Positions 27,755 through 36,973 of a DNA stretch of 64,000 nucleotides are shown piece by piece. Source of the stretch: Legionella saoudiensis. Lineage in GTDB: Bacteria; Pseudomonadota; Gammaproteobacteria; Legionellales; Legionellaceae. Each line of letters starts with the position of its first letter. Position 1 is the stretch's first letter. The notes beneath the pieces are model-generated. The model made no database searches. It saw only the letters and a list, made by a program, of their open reading frames with translations, and was not told where the DNA came from. The stretch is from contig NZ_LN901324.1 of NCBI RefSeq assembly GCF_001465875.1, positions 558,001-622,000 on the forward strand, read 5' to 3'. Position numbers and translations under genes: made by a program.

Positions 27755-29902
27755 ATGCTGCAGCAATTTAAAACCCAGGGGGGTGTTCTGGTTGAGGTTT
27801 CTCAACAGCAATTAGATTATCAAGAAGGTATTACGCACCTTATTGAGCGTTTGGACTCCGAGCGTGGAGCCTTATTTGCCTCAAGCTTTGAATATCCAGG
27901 ACGTTATACTTGCTGGGATATTGGGTTTTGTAATCCGCCGCTGGCCCTTGTGTGCAAGCAAAATTTTATTCAGATTGATGCCTTAAATAAAAGGGGAGAG
28001 GTTCTACTTGGGTTTATGCAGCAGCTTTTTAACTCAGATGAACACCTAGAGCTTATTACTCAAAATGCGCAGCAAATCCAGATTAATATAAAAGTCTCAG
28101 AACAGGTTTTTAGTGAAGAAGAGCGTAGCCAACAGCCTTCTGTATTTACAGTTATCAGATTATTACTTTCATTTTTTAAATCAGAGCAAGAACCTTATCT
28201 AGGCTTATATGGCTCATTTGGTTTTGATTTAATTTTTCAATTTGAGGACTTACTCCAGCATAAAAAACGCGATCCGTTACAACGTGACATGGTTCTTTAT
28301 TTGCCGGATGAAATTTTTGTAGTGAATCATCGTAAAGAAGAAGCTTTTGTTAATCGTTATGAGTTTCAATTTCAAGGTCATGCCACTCAAGGTTTTCCAC
28401 GCGAAGGTACTCGCTCTGCCTATGAGTCACCTAATAAACCCGAAAAATTTTGTGATCACGAGCCGGGTGAATATGCGGCAGTAGTCAATAAAGCGAAAGA
28501 GCGATTTGCTTGTGGCGATTTATTTGAGGTAGTACCAAGTCAAACATTCTACACCCATTATACGGAGCAGCCATCTTATTTATTTAAGCAAATGCGTCAG
28601 TTAAATCCTTCTCCTTATGGATTTTTTATTAACTTAGGTGAGGGAGAGTATTTAGTTGGCGCCTCTCCAGAAATGTATGTGCGCGTGACGGGCAAACGGG
28701 TAGAGACTTGTCCTATTTCTGGAACCATCAAACGTGGTGCAGATGCAATTGAGGATGCGCAAAATATCCAGCTTCTGCTTGATTCTCCAAAAGAAGAATC
28801 GGAATTAACCATGTGTACTGATGTGGATCGTAATGATAAGTCACGTATTTGTGAAGCGGGTTCTGTTAAGGTAATTGGTAGGCGTCAAATTGAAGTTTAT
28901 TCCCGAGTAATTCATACTGTAGACCATGTCGAAGGAACGCTAAGAAAAGAATTCGATGCCGTTGATGCATTCCTAACTCACATGTGGGTAGTCACGGTAA
29001 CCGGGGCTCCCAAAATTTGGGCTTTAAATTTTATTGAACAGCATGAGAAATCACCTCGTAAATGGTATGCAGGAGCCGTAGGATGGTTTGGTTTTAATGG
29101 TAATTTAAATACCGGTCTGGTTTTAAGAACAGTTCGTATATCCCAAGGTATTGCAGAGGTTCGTGTAGGTGCGACTTTGCTTTATGATTCAATTCCTGAG
29201 TCTGAAGAACAAGAAACACGTTTAAAAGCTTCAGCGTTTTTGGATATGTTAAATCATAAAACTCCAGCAAGCGCTCACAAAGAGCCATTGCCGCTTACGG
29301 GAAAAGGAAAGCGAGTACTTCTGATTGATCATCAAGATTCGTTCGTCCACACATTAGCCAACTATATTCGTCAGACTGGGGCCGAAGTAAGTACGATTCG
29401 TTTTGATAAAGCGCAATCCTATTTGCAAGAACATCATTATGATTTAGTGGTTTTATCTCCAGGACCAGGAAAACCTAGTGATTTTAATTTATCGGCAAGT
29501 ATTGATGCGGTTGTAGCACAAAGTATACCTTTATTTGGCGTGTGCTTAGGTCTTCAGGGGTTGGTTGAACATTTTGGTGGCGTATTGGATATACTTGACT
29601 ACCCTATGCATGGTAAATCGTCCATAATTAAGGTTTTAGATTCTTCTGATCTCTTTGCAGGTTTAGGGGATGAGTTCAAAGCGGGTCGATATCATTCGCT
29701 TTATGCACGCTTAAATGCAATACCAGAAGCGCTTAAGGTAACTGCTTTAAGTGAGGATGGTGTCGTGATGGCCATATCACATCGCCATTTACCGATTTAT
29801 GCCGTGCAATTTCACCCAGAAACCATTTTGTCTTTAGTAAATCAAGCAGGATTGAAAATTATTACGAACTTAATGGGAATGGTAACAAGGAATGCGCCAT
29901 AA
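27755..29902 (+). CDS. trpE(G): Fused anthranilate synthase TrpE(G)
   Basis: Makes anthranilate from chorismate and glutamine, the first step of tryptophan synthesis. The 715 residues hold both subunits in one chain. The TrpE part (about 1-515) has FEVVPSQTFYT, GASPEMYVRV, CPISGTIKRGAD, ELTMCTDVDRNDKSRIC and GAVGWFGFNG. The glutaminase part (about 523-712) has LLIDHQDSF, LSPGPGKP, the nucleophile in GVCLGLQGL and the His-Glu pair in QFHPETI. This fused type is known from Rhizobium, Azospirillum and Legionella. A PhzE-like enzyme making a chorismate derivative is the main alternative, but no phenazine genes are near. It overlaps clcA by 11 bases. Confidence 0.92.
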   Translation: MLQQFKTQGGVLVEVSQQQLDYQEGITHLIERLDSERGALFASSFEYPGRYTCWDIGFCNPPLALVCKQNFIQIDALNKRGEVLLGFMQQLFNSDEHLELITQNAQQIQINIKVSEQVFSEEERSQQPSVFTVIRLLLSFFKSEQEPYLGLYGSFGFDLIFQFEDLLQHKKRDPLQRDMVLYLPDEIFVVNHRKEEAFVNRYEFQFQGHATQGFPREGTRSAYESPNKPEKFCDHEPGEYAAVVNKAKERFACGDLFEVVPSQTFYTHYTEQPSYLFKQMRQLNPSPYGFFINLGEGEYLVGASPEMYVRVTGKRVETCPISGTIKRGADAIEDAQNIQLLLDSPKEESELTMCTDVDRNDKSRICEAGSVKVIGRRQIEVYSRVIHTVDHVEGTLRKEFDAVDAFLTHMWVVTVTGAPKIWALNFIEQHEKSPRKWYAGAVGWFGFNGNLNTGLVLRTVRISQGIAEVRVGATLLYDSIPESEEQETRLKASAFLDMLNHKTPASAHKEPLPLTGKGKRVLLIDHQDSFVHTLANYIRQTGAEVSTIRFDKAQSYLQEHHYDLVVLSPGPGKPSDFNLSASIDAVVAQSIPLFGVCLGLQGLVEHFGGVLDILDYPMHGKSSIIKVLDSSDLFAGLGDEFKAGRYHSLYARLNAIPEALKVTALSEDGVVMAISHRHLPIYAVQFHPETILSLVNQAGLKIITNLMGMVTRNAP

Positions 29903-31199
29903 AATTGTAATTTTGTATTTTGTTTCTATTGTACTGGGAGTTATTGTTGGACTAGTTGGATCTTCCTTTCGTTTATCAATCGATCTGGTAGGTTCCTCAT
30001 TAATGCATGTAGTTCATCTGCTTGGTGGGCAGGGATGGCTGGCGGGAATTATTTCCGGAGCTTTTTCTATGCTCATGGTGCTTTCTGCATTTATGGCTGT
30101 GAAGTACATTGCTCCGGAAGCTGGTGGTAGTGGTGTTCAAGAAATTGAAGGAGCTTTATTGCATGTGCGCCCTATCCATTGGCATCGTTTATTACCGGTA
30201 AAATATTTTTTTGGTATTTTAGCGATTTCTTCGAACATGATTTTAGGTCGTGAAGGTCCAACCATCCATGTCGGTGGTAATTTAGGAGAAATGCTAGGCT
30301 GCGTGTTTAACCTTAGTCGACGTCGGAGGGATAGCCTTATCGCAGCAGGGGCGGCAGCAGGTCTTGCGGTAGCCTTTAATGCGCCTTTAGCCGGTGTTAT
30401 TTTTGTCATGGAAGAAATGCGCAATCAATTTAACTATTCATTTACCAGTTTCACAATAGTGGTCATTACCTGTATTACAGCGACGGTGATGATGGATTTA
30501 ATTATTGGCACCCAAGCGACCATTCCTATGGATGTCTTTCAATTTCCATCTTTAGACGCATTATGGCTTTTTGTGTTTTTTGGATTCATTGTGGGTCTAG
30601 CAGGACTTTTCTTTAATAAAGCATTAATGGCAACACTGGCCTGGGTTGACCGATTATCTGCATCCCAAAAGCTAATTTATGTGTCAATCGTAAGCTTTCT
30701 TGTCGGCTATTTAGCCGTTTCTACTCCAGCAGCTACTGGAGGCGGCATGCATATTATTCATCAAGCCTTAACACTCTCCCCTGGATTTGCCATTTTATGC
30801 ATGCTGTTTCTTATCCGTTTTGTTGGTAGCATTGCTTGTTATGCAACCGGCATTCCGGGAGGTATTTTTGCACCAACTTTAGCTTTAGGAACCTTACTGG
30901 GTTTAGCCTCGTTTCAGATGCTGATATTTTTTCACTTAGACTTTTTAGTTCATCCCGGTATGTTTGCTGTAGCTGGAATGGCTGCATTTTTTGCCGCGAT
31001 TACGCGCTCACCGATTACGGGAGGAATTTTAGTTGTAGAAATGACTCAAAATTACGCCCTCATCTTTCCGGTTATGATTACCTGTATTTGTGCGACGATA
31101 ATGCTGCAACTTGCACGCAATGAACCTATTTATGCTCAGCTATTGGAGCGCACGATGAGGAACAGCACGTTTAAGAGCGTGTCAAAACATACCTCTTAA
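29892..31199 (+). CDS. clcA: ClC-type chloride/proton antiporter
   Basis: Inner-membrane ClC protein of 435 residues with about ten hydrophobic helices. The three selectivity motifs are present: GGSGVQE, GREGPTIH (carrying the gating glutamate, Glu148 in E. coli) and GIPGGIFAP. The internal proton-transfer glutamate (Glu203 in E. coli) is conserved in VMEEMRNQF, so it is predicted to exchange chloride for protons rather than act as a channel. In E. coli this helps in extreme acid. It overlaps the end of trpE(G) and is probably co-transcribed, although the functions look unrelated. Confidence 0.93.
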   Translation: MRHKIVILYFVSIVLGVIVGLVGSSFRLSIDLVGSSLMHVVHLLGGQGWLAGIISGAFSMLMVLSAFMAVKYIAPEAGGSGVQEIEGALLHVRPIHWHRLLPVKYFFGILAISSNMILGREGPTIHVGGNLGEMLGCVFNLSRRRRDSLIAAGAAAGLAVAFNAPLAGVIFVMEEMRNQFNYSFTSFTIVVITCITATVMMDLIIGTQATIPMDVFQFPSLDALWLFVFFGFIVGLAGLFFNKALMATLAWVDRLSASQKLIYVSIVSFLVGYLAVSTPAATGGGMHIIHQALTLSPGFAILCMLFLIRFVGSIACYATGIPGGIFAPTLALGTLLGLASFQMLIFFHLDFLVHPGMFAVAGMAAFFAAITRSPITGGILVVEMTQNYALIFPVMITCICATIMLQLARNEPIYAQLLERTMRNSTFKSVSKHTS

Positions 31200-31202
31200 T
31201 AC

Positions 31203-31274
31203 CGTAGGCTGGCTGTCAAGCCCAGCAATGACGCAGCTCAATATCCTATGCTGGGCTTAACAGCCTAGCCTACG
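31203..31274. terminator. Large hairpin between clcA and a convergent gene
   Basis: CGTAGGCTGGCTGTCAAGCC... (31203-31227) is inverted at 31249-31274 with one mismatch and one inserted base; the 21-base loop includes CAATGACGC. It is followed by TTTATTTAT. It begins three bases after the clcA stop and ends six before the stop of the convergent oxidoreductase. The GTAGGCT...AGCCTAC ends recur at 55389-55476 and, weaker, at 32321-32402. Confidence 0.65.
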
Positions 31275-31279
31275 TTTAT

Positions 31280-32248
31280 TTATGCAACGTGAATAACAAT
31301 TTTGCCAAAATGGATGCCGGCTTGCATGTGTTGTTGTGCTTCTTCGATTTGCTCCAAGTTAAACTCAGAATCAATAACTGGTTTGATTTGCTGTTTGGCT
31401 AAAGCATCAAACCACTGTTCATGGGCTAATTTCCATAAAAGCGATTTTTCTTGTAAGCTTTGTGAACGTAATACAAAGCCAATAATTTGTAATCTCTTAT
31501 GCATAACTAAAGCCAGATTACATTCAACCTTGCAACCTTTGAGACAAGCAATTTGAATTAATTTACCTTGAGGTTTTAACAGCTGAAGATGCTTATTAAA
31601 ATAATCACCAGCAATAAAGTCTAATACCAAATCAATATTTTGTTCGCCAATCACATCCTCAAAATCATGAGTCTTGTAGTTGATTACTTGATCTGCACCA
31701 AGCTGTAGTGCTTTAGCAAATTTATCATCTTTACCTACTGTGGTGATAATTTTGGCTCCAACCTGTTTTGCCATTTGAATGGCTAATGAGGCAATCCCAC
31801 TGCCTGCTCCATGGATTAATAATGTTTGTCCTGCTTTTAATTCACCCAAATTAAAGAGGGTAGCATAAACCGTGACTAAGGATTCAGGAAGGGCTGCGGC
31901 AAGGGAATAATCCCAGCCTTCTGGAATTAAATGAGCCAGGGATGATTCAACCAGACAATACTCGGCATAAGCCCCACTTCCTACAAGCGCATAGACTTTA
32001 TCCCCAGGTTTAAACTGAGTCACTTTAGCACCTACAGCAACCACATCACCAGCAAGTTCTAAACCTGGAATTTCTGATTCACCTTTAGGAGGAGGATATT
32101 TGCCATAGCGTTGCATTAGGTCGGCGCGATTAAGCGCTGTTGCTTTGACCTGAACTAATATTTGGCTGTCTTTACATTCTGGGGTAGGGGCGTTTTCAAT
32201 CGTTAGACGACTGTATGAGCCAGGATTTTCTATATGTACGTAGCGCAA
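31280..32248 (-). CDS. Zinc-free NAD(P)H quinone oxidoreductase (MDR family)
   Basis: 322 residues of the medium-chain dehydrogenase/reductase superfamily, quinone oxidoreductase / PIG3 type. Seen are the N-terminal GroES-like fold (VKATALNRADLMQRYGKYPPP, GLELAGDVVAVG) and a Rossmann part with HGAGSGIASLAIQMAKQVGAKIITT. There are no zinc-site cysteine clusters, so it should reduce quinones or enals with NADPH rather than oxidise alcohols. It stands alone, convergent with clcA. Confidence 0.88.
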   Translation of the reverse strand: MRYVHIENPGSYSRLTIENAPTPECKDSQILVQVKATALNRADLMQRYGKYPPPKGESEIPGLELAGDVVAVGAKVTQFKPGDKVYALVGSGAYAEYCLVESSLAHLIPEGWDYSLAAALPESLVTVYATLFNLGELKAGQTLLIHGAGSGIASLAIQMAKQVGAKIITTVGKDDKFAKALQLGADQVINYKTHDFEDVIGEQNIDLVLDFIAGDYFNKHLQLLKPQGKLIQIACLKGCKVECNLALVMHKRLQIIGFVLRSQSLQEKSLLWKLAHEQWFDALAKQQIKPVIDSEFNLEQIEEAQQHMQAGIHFGKIVIHVA

Positions 32249-32320
32249 AATATCTTCCTTATAGGGTAATTGTTTATTTGTTTTTTTGGCTAAGACTCAA
32301 GCACTGTTCCTCATTAAATT

Positions 32321-32402
32321 GTAGGCTAGACTGCAGCAAAGGCCAGTGAATAGGATTGGCCAGTATCCAGTTCCCAAGGCTGGGCTTTGTAGTTCAACCT
32401 AC
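32321..32402. repeat. Degenerate palindromic repeat before ugpA
   Basis: GTAGGCTAGACTGCAG... (from 32321) and ...AGTTCAACCTAC (to 32402) form imperfect inverted ends, with GGCCAGTGAATAGGATTGGCC inside. It belongs to the same family as the hairpins at 31203 and 55389. It lies in the 266-base gap upstream of ugpA; I see no gene in that gap. Confidence 0.5.
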
Positions 32403-32514
32403 ATTGAATACGAAAGATGCATGGTTTGTTCACCAAGTTACCACTTTACTTGAATCTATATACCCAAAGTATATAATCATAGCCTTACACGACTTTTTGC
32501 ACCATGTAGGGCTA

Positions 32515-33393
32515 ATGTCAAAATTTAATCATCAGCGTTTTTATGCCTGGCTTTTTATAGTCCCACAAATTATTGTCACCCTAATATTTTTTATTTGGCC
32601 TGCATGCAATGCTTTAGTACAAGCGTTTTTTTATACCGATGCTTTTGGGCTACACAAACGCTTTGCGGGTTTAACTAATTTTACTGACTTGTTTGCTGAT
32701 GCCAGCTACCGTAAAGCAATAGTCGTAACCTTTATTATTGCCTGCAGCGTGACGTTCTGCACTATGAGCCTTGGGTTATTTACAGCCATATTAGTTAACA
32801 ATCGTAGTAAAACGCAAGGAGTTTATAAGTCTTTATTATTATGGCCTTATGCAGTAGCGCCAGCAGTGGCTGCGATTCTTTGGCGTTTCTTATGCCATCC
32901 TACTTTGGGCTGGTTAACCCATGTATTACAGTCTTGGGGAATTGATTTTGATTACGTAAATAACGTAAACCAAGCCTTACTAGTTGTTATACTTACCGCG
33001 AGCTGGCAACAATACAGCTATAATTTTTTATTTTATTTTGCGGCCTTAAAAGCAGTGCCATCATCGCTGATTGATGCAGCAATTATCGATGGTGCATCGG
33101 CTTGGCAGCGTTTTTGGCAAATCGTTTTTCCCTTATTGTCACCCACAACATTTTTTCTATTAATCATGAACTTAATGTATGGATTTTTTGATACCTTTGG
33201 GATTATTCATGTTATGACACATGGAGGACCTGGCAATAGCACAACAAACATGATGTATAAAGTCTATCAGGATGGATTTGAGGGAATGGATTTAGGCAGT
33301 TCTTCAGCCCAGTCTGTAATTCTAATGGTTGTCGTGATACTTGTTTCTCTAATACAGTTTAAGTATCTCGAGAAAAAGGTTCATTACGCATGA
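32515..33393 (+). CDS. ugpA: UgpA, glycerol-3-phosphate ABC permease
   Basis: Inner-membrane permease for sn-glycerol-3-phosphate (and related diesters). The 292 residues from the ATG at 32515 match E. coli UgpA (295) closely: FIVPQIIVTLIFFIWPA near the start, LLLWPYAVAPAVAAILWRF, the EAA loop SLIDAAIIDGASAWQRFWQIVFPLL, and GGPGNSTTNMMYKVYQDGFEGMDLGSS. A longer open frame from 32356 adds 53 residues with no counterpart and is rejected. It overlaps ugpE by four bases. Confidence 0.94.
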   Translation: MSKFNHQRFYAWLFIVPQIIVTLIFFIWPACNALVQAFFYTDAFGLHKRFAGLTNFTDLFADASYRKAIVVTFIIACSVTFCTMSLGLFTAILVNNRSKTQGVYKSLLLWPYAVAPAVAAILWRFLCHPTLGWLTHVLQSWGIDFDYVNNVNQALLVVILTASWQQYSYNFLFYFAALKAVPSSLIDAAIIDGASAWQRFWQIVFPLLSPTTFFLLIMNLMYGFFDTFGIIHVMTHGGPGNSTTNMMYKVYQDGFEGMDLGSSSAQSVILMVVVILVSLIQFKYLEKKVHYA

Positions 33394-34217
33394 AATTAAT
33401 GGGACGTATTTTATCTCATGGATTTTTATCCTTATTCATTTTGTTGATGCTGCTGCCTATTTATTTGGCCATTGTCGCGGCAAGCCATGATGGCAGCGCG
33501 ATGATGCATTCATCTTTACCCATGGTTCCAGGAAACTTATTATTAAAGAACTTAAAGACCGTGTTGAGCGAAGGTCTATCGGTCACCGGGGGCGAGCCAA
33601 TTACCTCCATGTTATTTAATAGTTTAATTATGGCTTTAGCTATTGCCGTGGGCAAAATTATTTTGGCCTTAGGATCTGCATTTGCTTTAGTTTATTTTGA
33701 CTTCCCTTTTAAAAGACTCTGTTTTGCACTGATTTTTGCCACAATGATGTTACCGGTTGAAGTGCGTATTGTACCTACCTTTCATGTGGTGGCTTCTTTT
33801 GGATTATTAAACTCATTTACTGGGTTAACCTTACCTCTATTTGTATCGGCAACCGGGACCTTCTTATTCAGGCAATTTTTTAAAACGGTACCGGCTGAAT
33901 TAGTCGACGCAGCCAAATTAGATGGTGCAGGTGCAGTACGCTTCTTTTTTGATATTCTTTTACCTTTATCTAAAACACAAATCGCTTCTTTATTTGTAAT
34001 TTTATTTGTCTATGGATGGAATCAGTACTTATGGCCTTTGGTCATTACTACAGAAACAAAAATGGCGACGGTAGTAATGGGAATTCGTTATCTTGCGGGG
34101 GTAGCTGATCAAGTCCCGCAATGGCATTATATTATGACAATTGCCCTGGTTGCTTTAATTCCACCTTGTTTGGTTGTGATGTTGATGCAGCGATGGTTTG
34201 AAAAAGGATTAAAGTAA
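33390..34217 (+). CDS. ugpE: UgpE, glycerol-3-phosphate ABC permease
   Basis: Second inner-membrane permease of the Ugp system, 275 residues with six hydrophobic helices. The EAA loop is ELVDAAKLDGAGAVRFFFDILLPL. FNSLIMALAIAVGKI and VEVRIVPTFHVVASFGLLNS are typical of this subfamily. It overlaps ugpA by four bases, and ugpC follows after one base. Confidence 0.95.
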   Translation: MKLMGRILSHGFLSLFILLMLLPIYLAIVAASHDGSAMMHSSLPMVPGNLLLKNLKTVLSEGLSVTGGEPITSMLFNSLIMALAIAVGKIILALGSAFALVYFDFPFKRLCFALIFATMMLPVEVRIVPTFHVVASFGLLNSFTGLTLPLFVSATGTFLFRQFFKTVPAELVDAAKLDGAGAVRFFFDILLPLSKTQIASLFVILFVYGWNQYLWPLVITTETKMATVVMGIRYLAGVADQVPQWHYIMTIALVALIPPCLVVMLMQRWFEKGLK

Positions 34218-34218
34218 C

Positions 34219-35301
34219 ATGGCAACAGTAACTTTGGTTGATGTCTCAAAACACGTTGGGCAAACGACCATTTTAGATAGCATAAATCTCAGCATCAAAA
34301 AAGGCGAGTTTATGGTCGTTGTGGGGCCTTCAGGCTGCGGCAAGTCAACTTTGCTTCGATTAATTGCTGGTTTAGATGAGGTAAGTTCCGGTTCTATTTT
34401 AATTAATGAGCAGTGTGTGAATAATCTTCCTGCCGCAAAACGCGACATGGCAATGGTCTTTCAAAATTACGCCCTTTATCCGCATATGAGCGTTTTTGAT
34501 AATATGGCTTATGGGCTAAAAATGCGTGGCTTTAAAAAAGAGATTATTAAACAGCGAGTGGCTAATGCAGCAAAGATGTTACACTTAACCGATTATTTGG
34601 AGCGAAAGCCGCAAGCTTTATCAGGTGGCCAAAAGCAACGAGTGGCAATGGGAAGGGCTATAGTTCGCTCTCCTTCGGTATTTTTATTTGATGAGCCTTT
34701 ATCGAATCTTGATGCCAAATTGCGTACCGAAATGCGTCAAGAACTAAGACGTCTACATCAACAGCTTAATACTACCAGCGTCTATGTAACACATGATCAA
34801 ACCGAAGCAATGACCATGGCTGAGCGGGTGATTGTACTCAACCAAGGGAGAGTTGAACAAATTGGCACTCCGCAGGAATTATACCAAAATCCGGCAAGCT
34901 TATTTGTTGCAGGTTTTACAGGCCATTTTCCATTAAATACATTTTCAGGCGTATTTAATAAAAAGAGTGCTACTATAGAAACGAGTTTAGGTATTAATTT
35001 TCCAGCTCCCGACACAAGTTCATTACTTGCGGACCAAATGGAATTGGTTTTGGCAGTGAGGGCTGAGCATGTGCAATTGGCTACTGAAGCTAGCTTACAA
35101 CGCATTTCTGTTGCGGTTGATTTTATCGATGATATGGGGGCGGATAAGCTAATTAGAGCGCGCTGTATAAACAATGGGGAACAACTAAATTTACGAGTTT
35201 CCGCTGAACAAGTAATTCCTAGTGGACAATTCAATGTTGAACTACCTAAAATGAAATTACATGTATTTAATCAGCAAACTGGACAACGTATTGGAGAATG
35301 A
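34219..35301 (+). CDS. ugpC: UgpC, glycerol-3-phosphate ABC ATPase
   Basis: MalK-type ATPase, 360 residues. Walker A GPSGCGKST, signature LSGGQKQRVAMGRAI, Walker B FLFDEPLSNLD and switch VTHDQTEAMTMA are present. A C-terminal OB-type regulatory domain (about 240-355) follows, as in UgpC/MalK. The substrate-binding protein gene ugpB is not in or next to this operon, so the transporter needs a binding protein encoded elsewhere. The stop is at 35301 and the next gene starts two bases later. Confidence 0.95.
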   Translation: MATVTLVDVSKHVGQTTILDSINLSIKKGEFMVVVGPSGCGKSTLLRLIAGLDEVSSGSILINEQCVNNLPAAKRDMAMVFQNYALYPHMSVFDNMAYGLKMRGFKKEIIKQRVANAAKMLHLTDYLERKPQALSGGQKQRVAMGRAIVRSPSVFLFDEPLSNLDAKLRTEMRQELRRLHQQLNTTSVYVTHDQTEAMTMAERVIVLNQGRVEQIGTPQELYQNPASLFVAGFTGHFPLNTFSGVFNKKSATIETSLGINFPAPDTSSLLADQMELVLAVRAEHVQLATEASLQRISVAVDFIDDMGADKLIRARCINNGEQLNLRVSAEQVIPSGQFNVELPKMKLHVFNQQTGQRIGE

Positions 35302-35302
35302 C

Positions 35303-36181
35303 GTGGGTAAAGAAAAAACTGCATTAAAACCAATGGATACACCGGTATATGGTTATTGGTCTGCACTGTATCGGTCATTTTATTCACGGCGTCTTTATGT
35401 GGACGTGGGCAAGCGCTGGAAAGGGTTTGGCGTGCTGTATCTCTTATTAGTTATTGCAATATTGAGCGTGCCATTCTTCTTGAGAATGTCTGTTAGCTTA
35501 AATGAATCATTTAAAGAACAAATTGTTAATCCCTTATTAAAAATTCCTGTTTTTTATATTCAAAATGGAAATGTTCTATTTGATAAACCAATGCCTTACT
35601 TCATTAAAAATGACAAAGGTCAGACGGTAGTTATCATTGATACCACAGGGATAATAAATGATTTTACCGCCCAATATCCTTATCTAAGTATTCTGATTAA
35701 TAAAAATCAGATTGCTTTTAGGATACCTAATCCCCAACTATTTACCATGAATAAAGAAGCTCCACCGAGCAGAAGCACACCTATTGTGCAAACTTTTGAT
35801 AAAGGATCGAATTTAGTGTTTGATGGTAAAAAAATGGTGGAGGCAAATTCGGTTACGGGGCTTAAATATGCGTCACAAGTGGTGCTTTACCCCATCATTG
35901 TAGGTATTTTCTTCTCTATTTTTATTGTTTTCTTTTTAGTTTTTGCTTTGCTAGGGCAAACTTTTTCATCAATTTTCTTTTCATTTAAAATATCCTTTGC
36001 CGCTTCATGCCGTATGCTGATGGTGGCAGGAACACCCATGTTATTGGTGTTAATGACTATCCTGTCGCTCAATAGTGTATTTACAGGGCTAGGTGTTATC
36101 TTATTCTTTCTCTTAATTGCTTATTATAGTTTCGCGCTTTATGCGTTAAGAGCTGAAAGTAGACAAGTAGCTCGTGTATGA
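35303..36181 (+). CDS. DUF1189-like membrane protein
   Basis: About 292 residues from a GTG at 35303, one base after the ugpC stop, with TTGGAG 6-12 bases upstream. The ATG at 35333 is an alternative; the longer frame from 35261 would overlap ugpC without reason. One helix near the start (GVLYLLLVIAILSVPFFL) is followed by an exposed beta-rich domain with IIDTTGIINDF, then three to four helices at the end. This layout and the GQTVVIIDTTG region fit DUF1189 proteins, whose function is unknown. Tight coupling to ugpAEC suggests it is co-expressed with the transporter. Confidence 0.75.
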   Translation: MGKEKTALKPMDTPVYGYWSALYRSFYSRRLYVDVGKRWKGFGVLYLLLVIAILSVPFFLRMSVSLNESFKEQIVNPLLKIPVFYIQNGNVLFDKPMPYFIKNDKGQTVVIIDTTGIINDFTAQYPYLSILINKNQIAFRIPNPQLFTMNKEAPPSRSTPIVQTFDKGSNLVFDGKKMVEANSVTGLKYASQVVLYPIIVGIFFSIFIVFFLVFALLGQTFSSIFFSFKISFAASCRMLMVAGTPMLLVLMTILSLNSVFTGLGVILFFLLIAYYSFALYALRAESRQVARV

Positions 36182-36963
36182 AGGAGCTAATCCATTTTGC
36201 CCATGGAAACGGATTTCCAGCATTATGCTATAAGCAGATGCTAGATGGCCTCAAGCCTGGTTATGATTATTGTTATATTGACAGAGTGGGGCATGACAAA
36301 GCTTTTCCTGTAGAGGAAAATTGGCATAATCTAGTTTTAGAAGTAATTGCCAGTATTGAGCGACAAGCCGATCGCCCAGTTATTGCTTTAGGTCATTCTT
36401 TGGGTGGCGTTTTAAGTTTATTGGCGGCTATTGAGCGCCCTGAATTAATAAAAGCGGTGGTCATGTTGGATTCGCCATTACTTGGTGTATTAAAATCCAG
36501 CGCAGTTCGGCTCGCAAAAGCCTTTGGTATTATCGATCGAGTGACTCCTGCGTTTAGAACAAAAGGACGACGAGAGTATTGGGAAAATCAAGAACAAGTT
36601 ATAGCGTATTTAAAGAGCAGAGATTTGTTTAAAAACTTTACAGATCCCTGTTTGAACGACTATATTAAATATGGTCTGGAACATAAAACTGATGGTTATT
36701 ACCTTCGCTTTAATCGCCATGTAGAGTATCAAATTTATCGAACGATACCGCACATTATTCCCAGGTACGAGGGGAAATTATTAATCCCGTCTGCATTAAT
36801 TTATGGTGACAAAAGTACTGTGGTTGGTAAAATGGATCTTCGTTATATGAAAAAGAATTTTAATATTACCTGCTATAAAACCCATGGGACTCATTTGTTT
36901 CCTATGGAACATCCACAGGTTGTAGCTACACAAGTTTTAGGGGTTTTGGATAAGCTAACATAA
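36178..36963 (+). CDS. Alpha/beta hydrolase
   Basis: 261 residues of the alpha/beta-hydrolase fold. The nucleophile elbow is GHSLGG with Ser74. HFAHGNGFP at the start forms the oxyanion region, and the catalytic His is probably in GTHLFPMEHP near the end. It is cytoplasmic, with no signal peptide. It overlaps the upstream DUF1189 gene by four bases and precedes fadE by ten, so it may act on acyl or lipid esters linked to fatty acid breakdown. The substrate is not known. Confidence 0.88.
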   Translation: MKELIHFAHGNGFPALCYKQMLDGLKPGYDYCYIDRVGHDKAFPVEENWHNLVLEVIASIERQADRPVIALGHSLGGVLSLLAAIERPELIKAVVMLDSPLLGVLKSSAVRLAKAFGIIDRVTPAFRTKGRREYWENQEQVIAYLKSRDLFKNFTDPCLNDYIKYGLEHKTDGYYLRFNRHVEYQIYRTIPHIIPRYEGKLLIPSALIYGDKSTVVGKMDLRYMKKNFNITCYKTHGTHLFPMEHPQVVATQVLGVLDKLT

Positions 36964-36973
36964 GGAGAATACA

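Noticed and set aside
32356..32514. 53-residue N-terminal extension of ugpA
   Set aside because: E. coli UgpA starts at the position of the ATG at 32515, and the extension begins inside a palindromic repeat.
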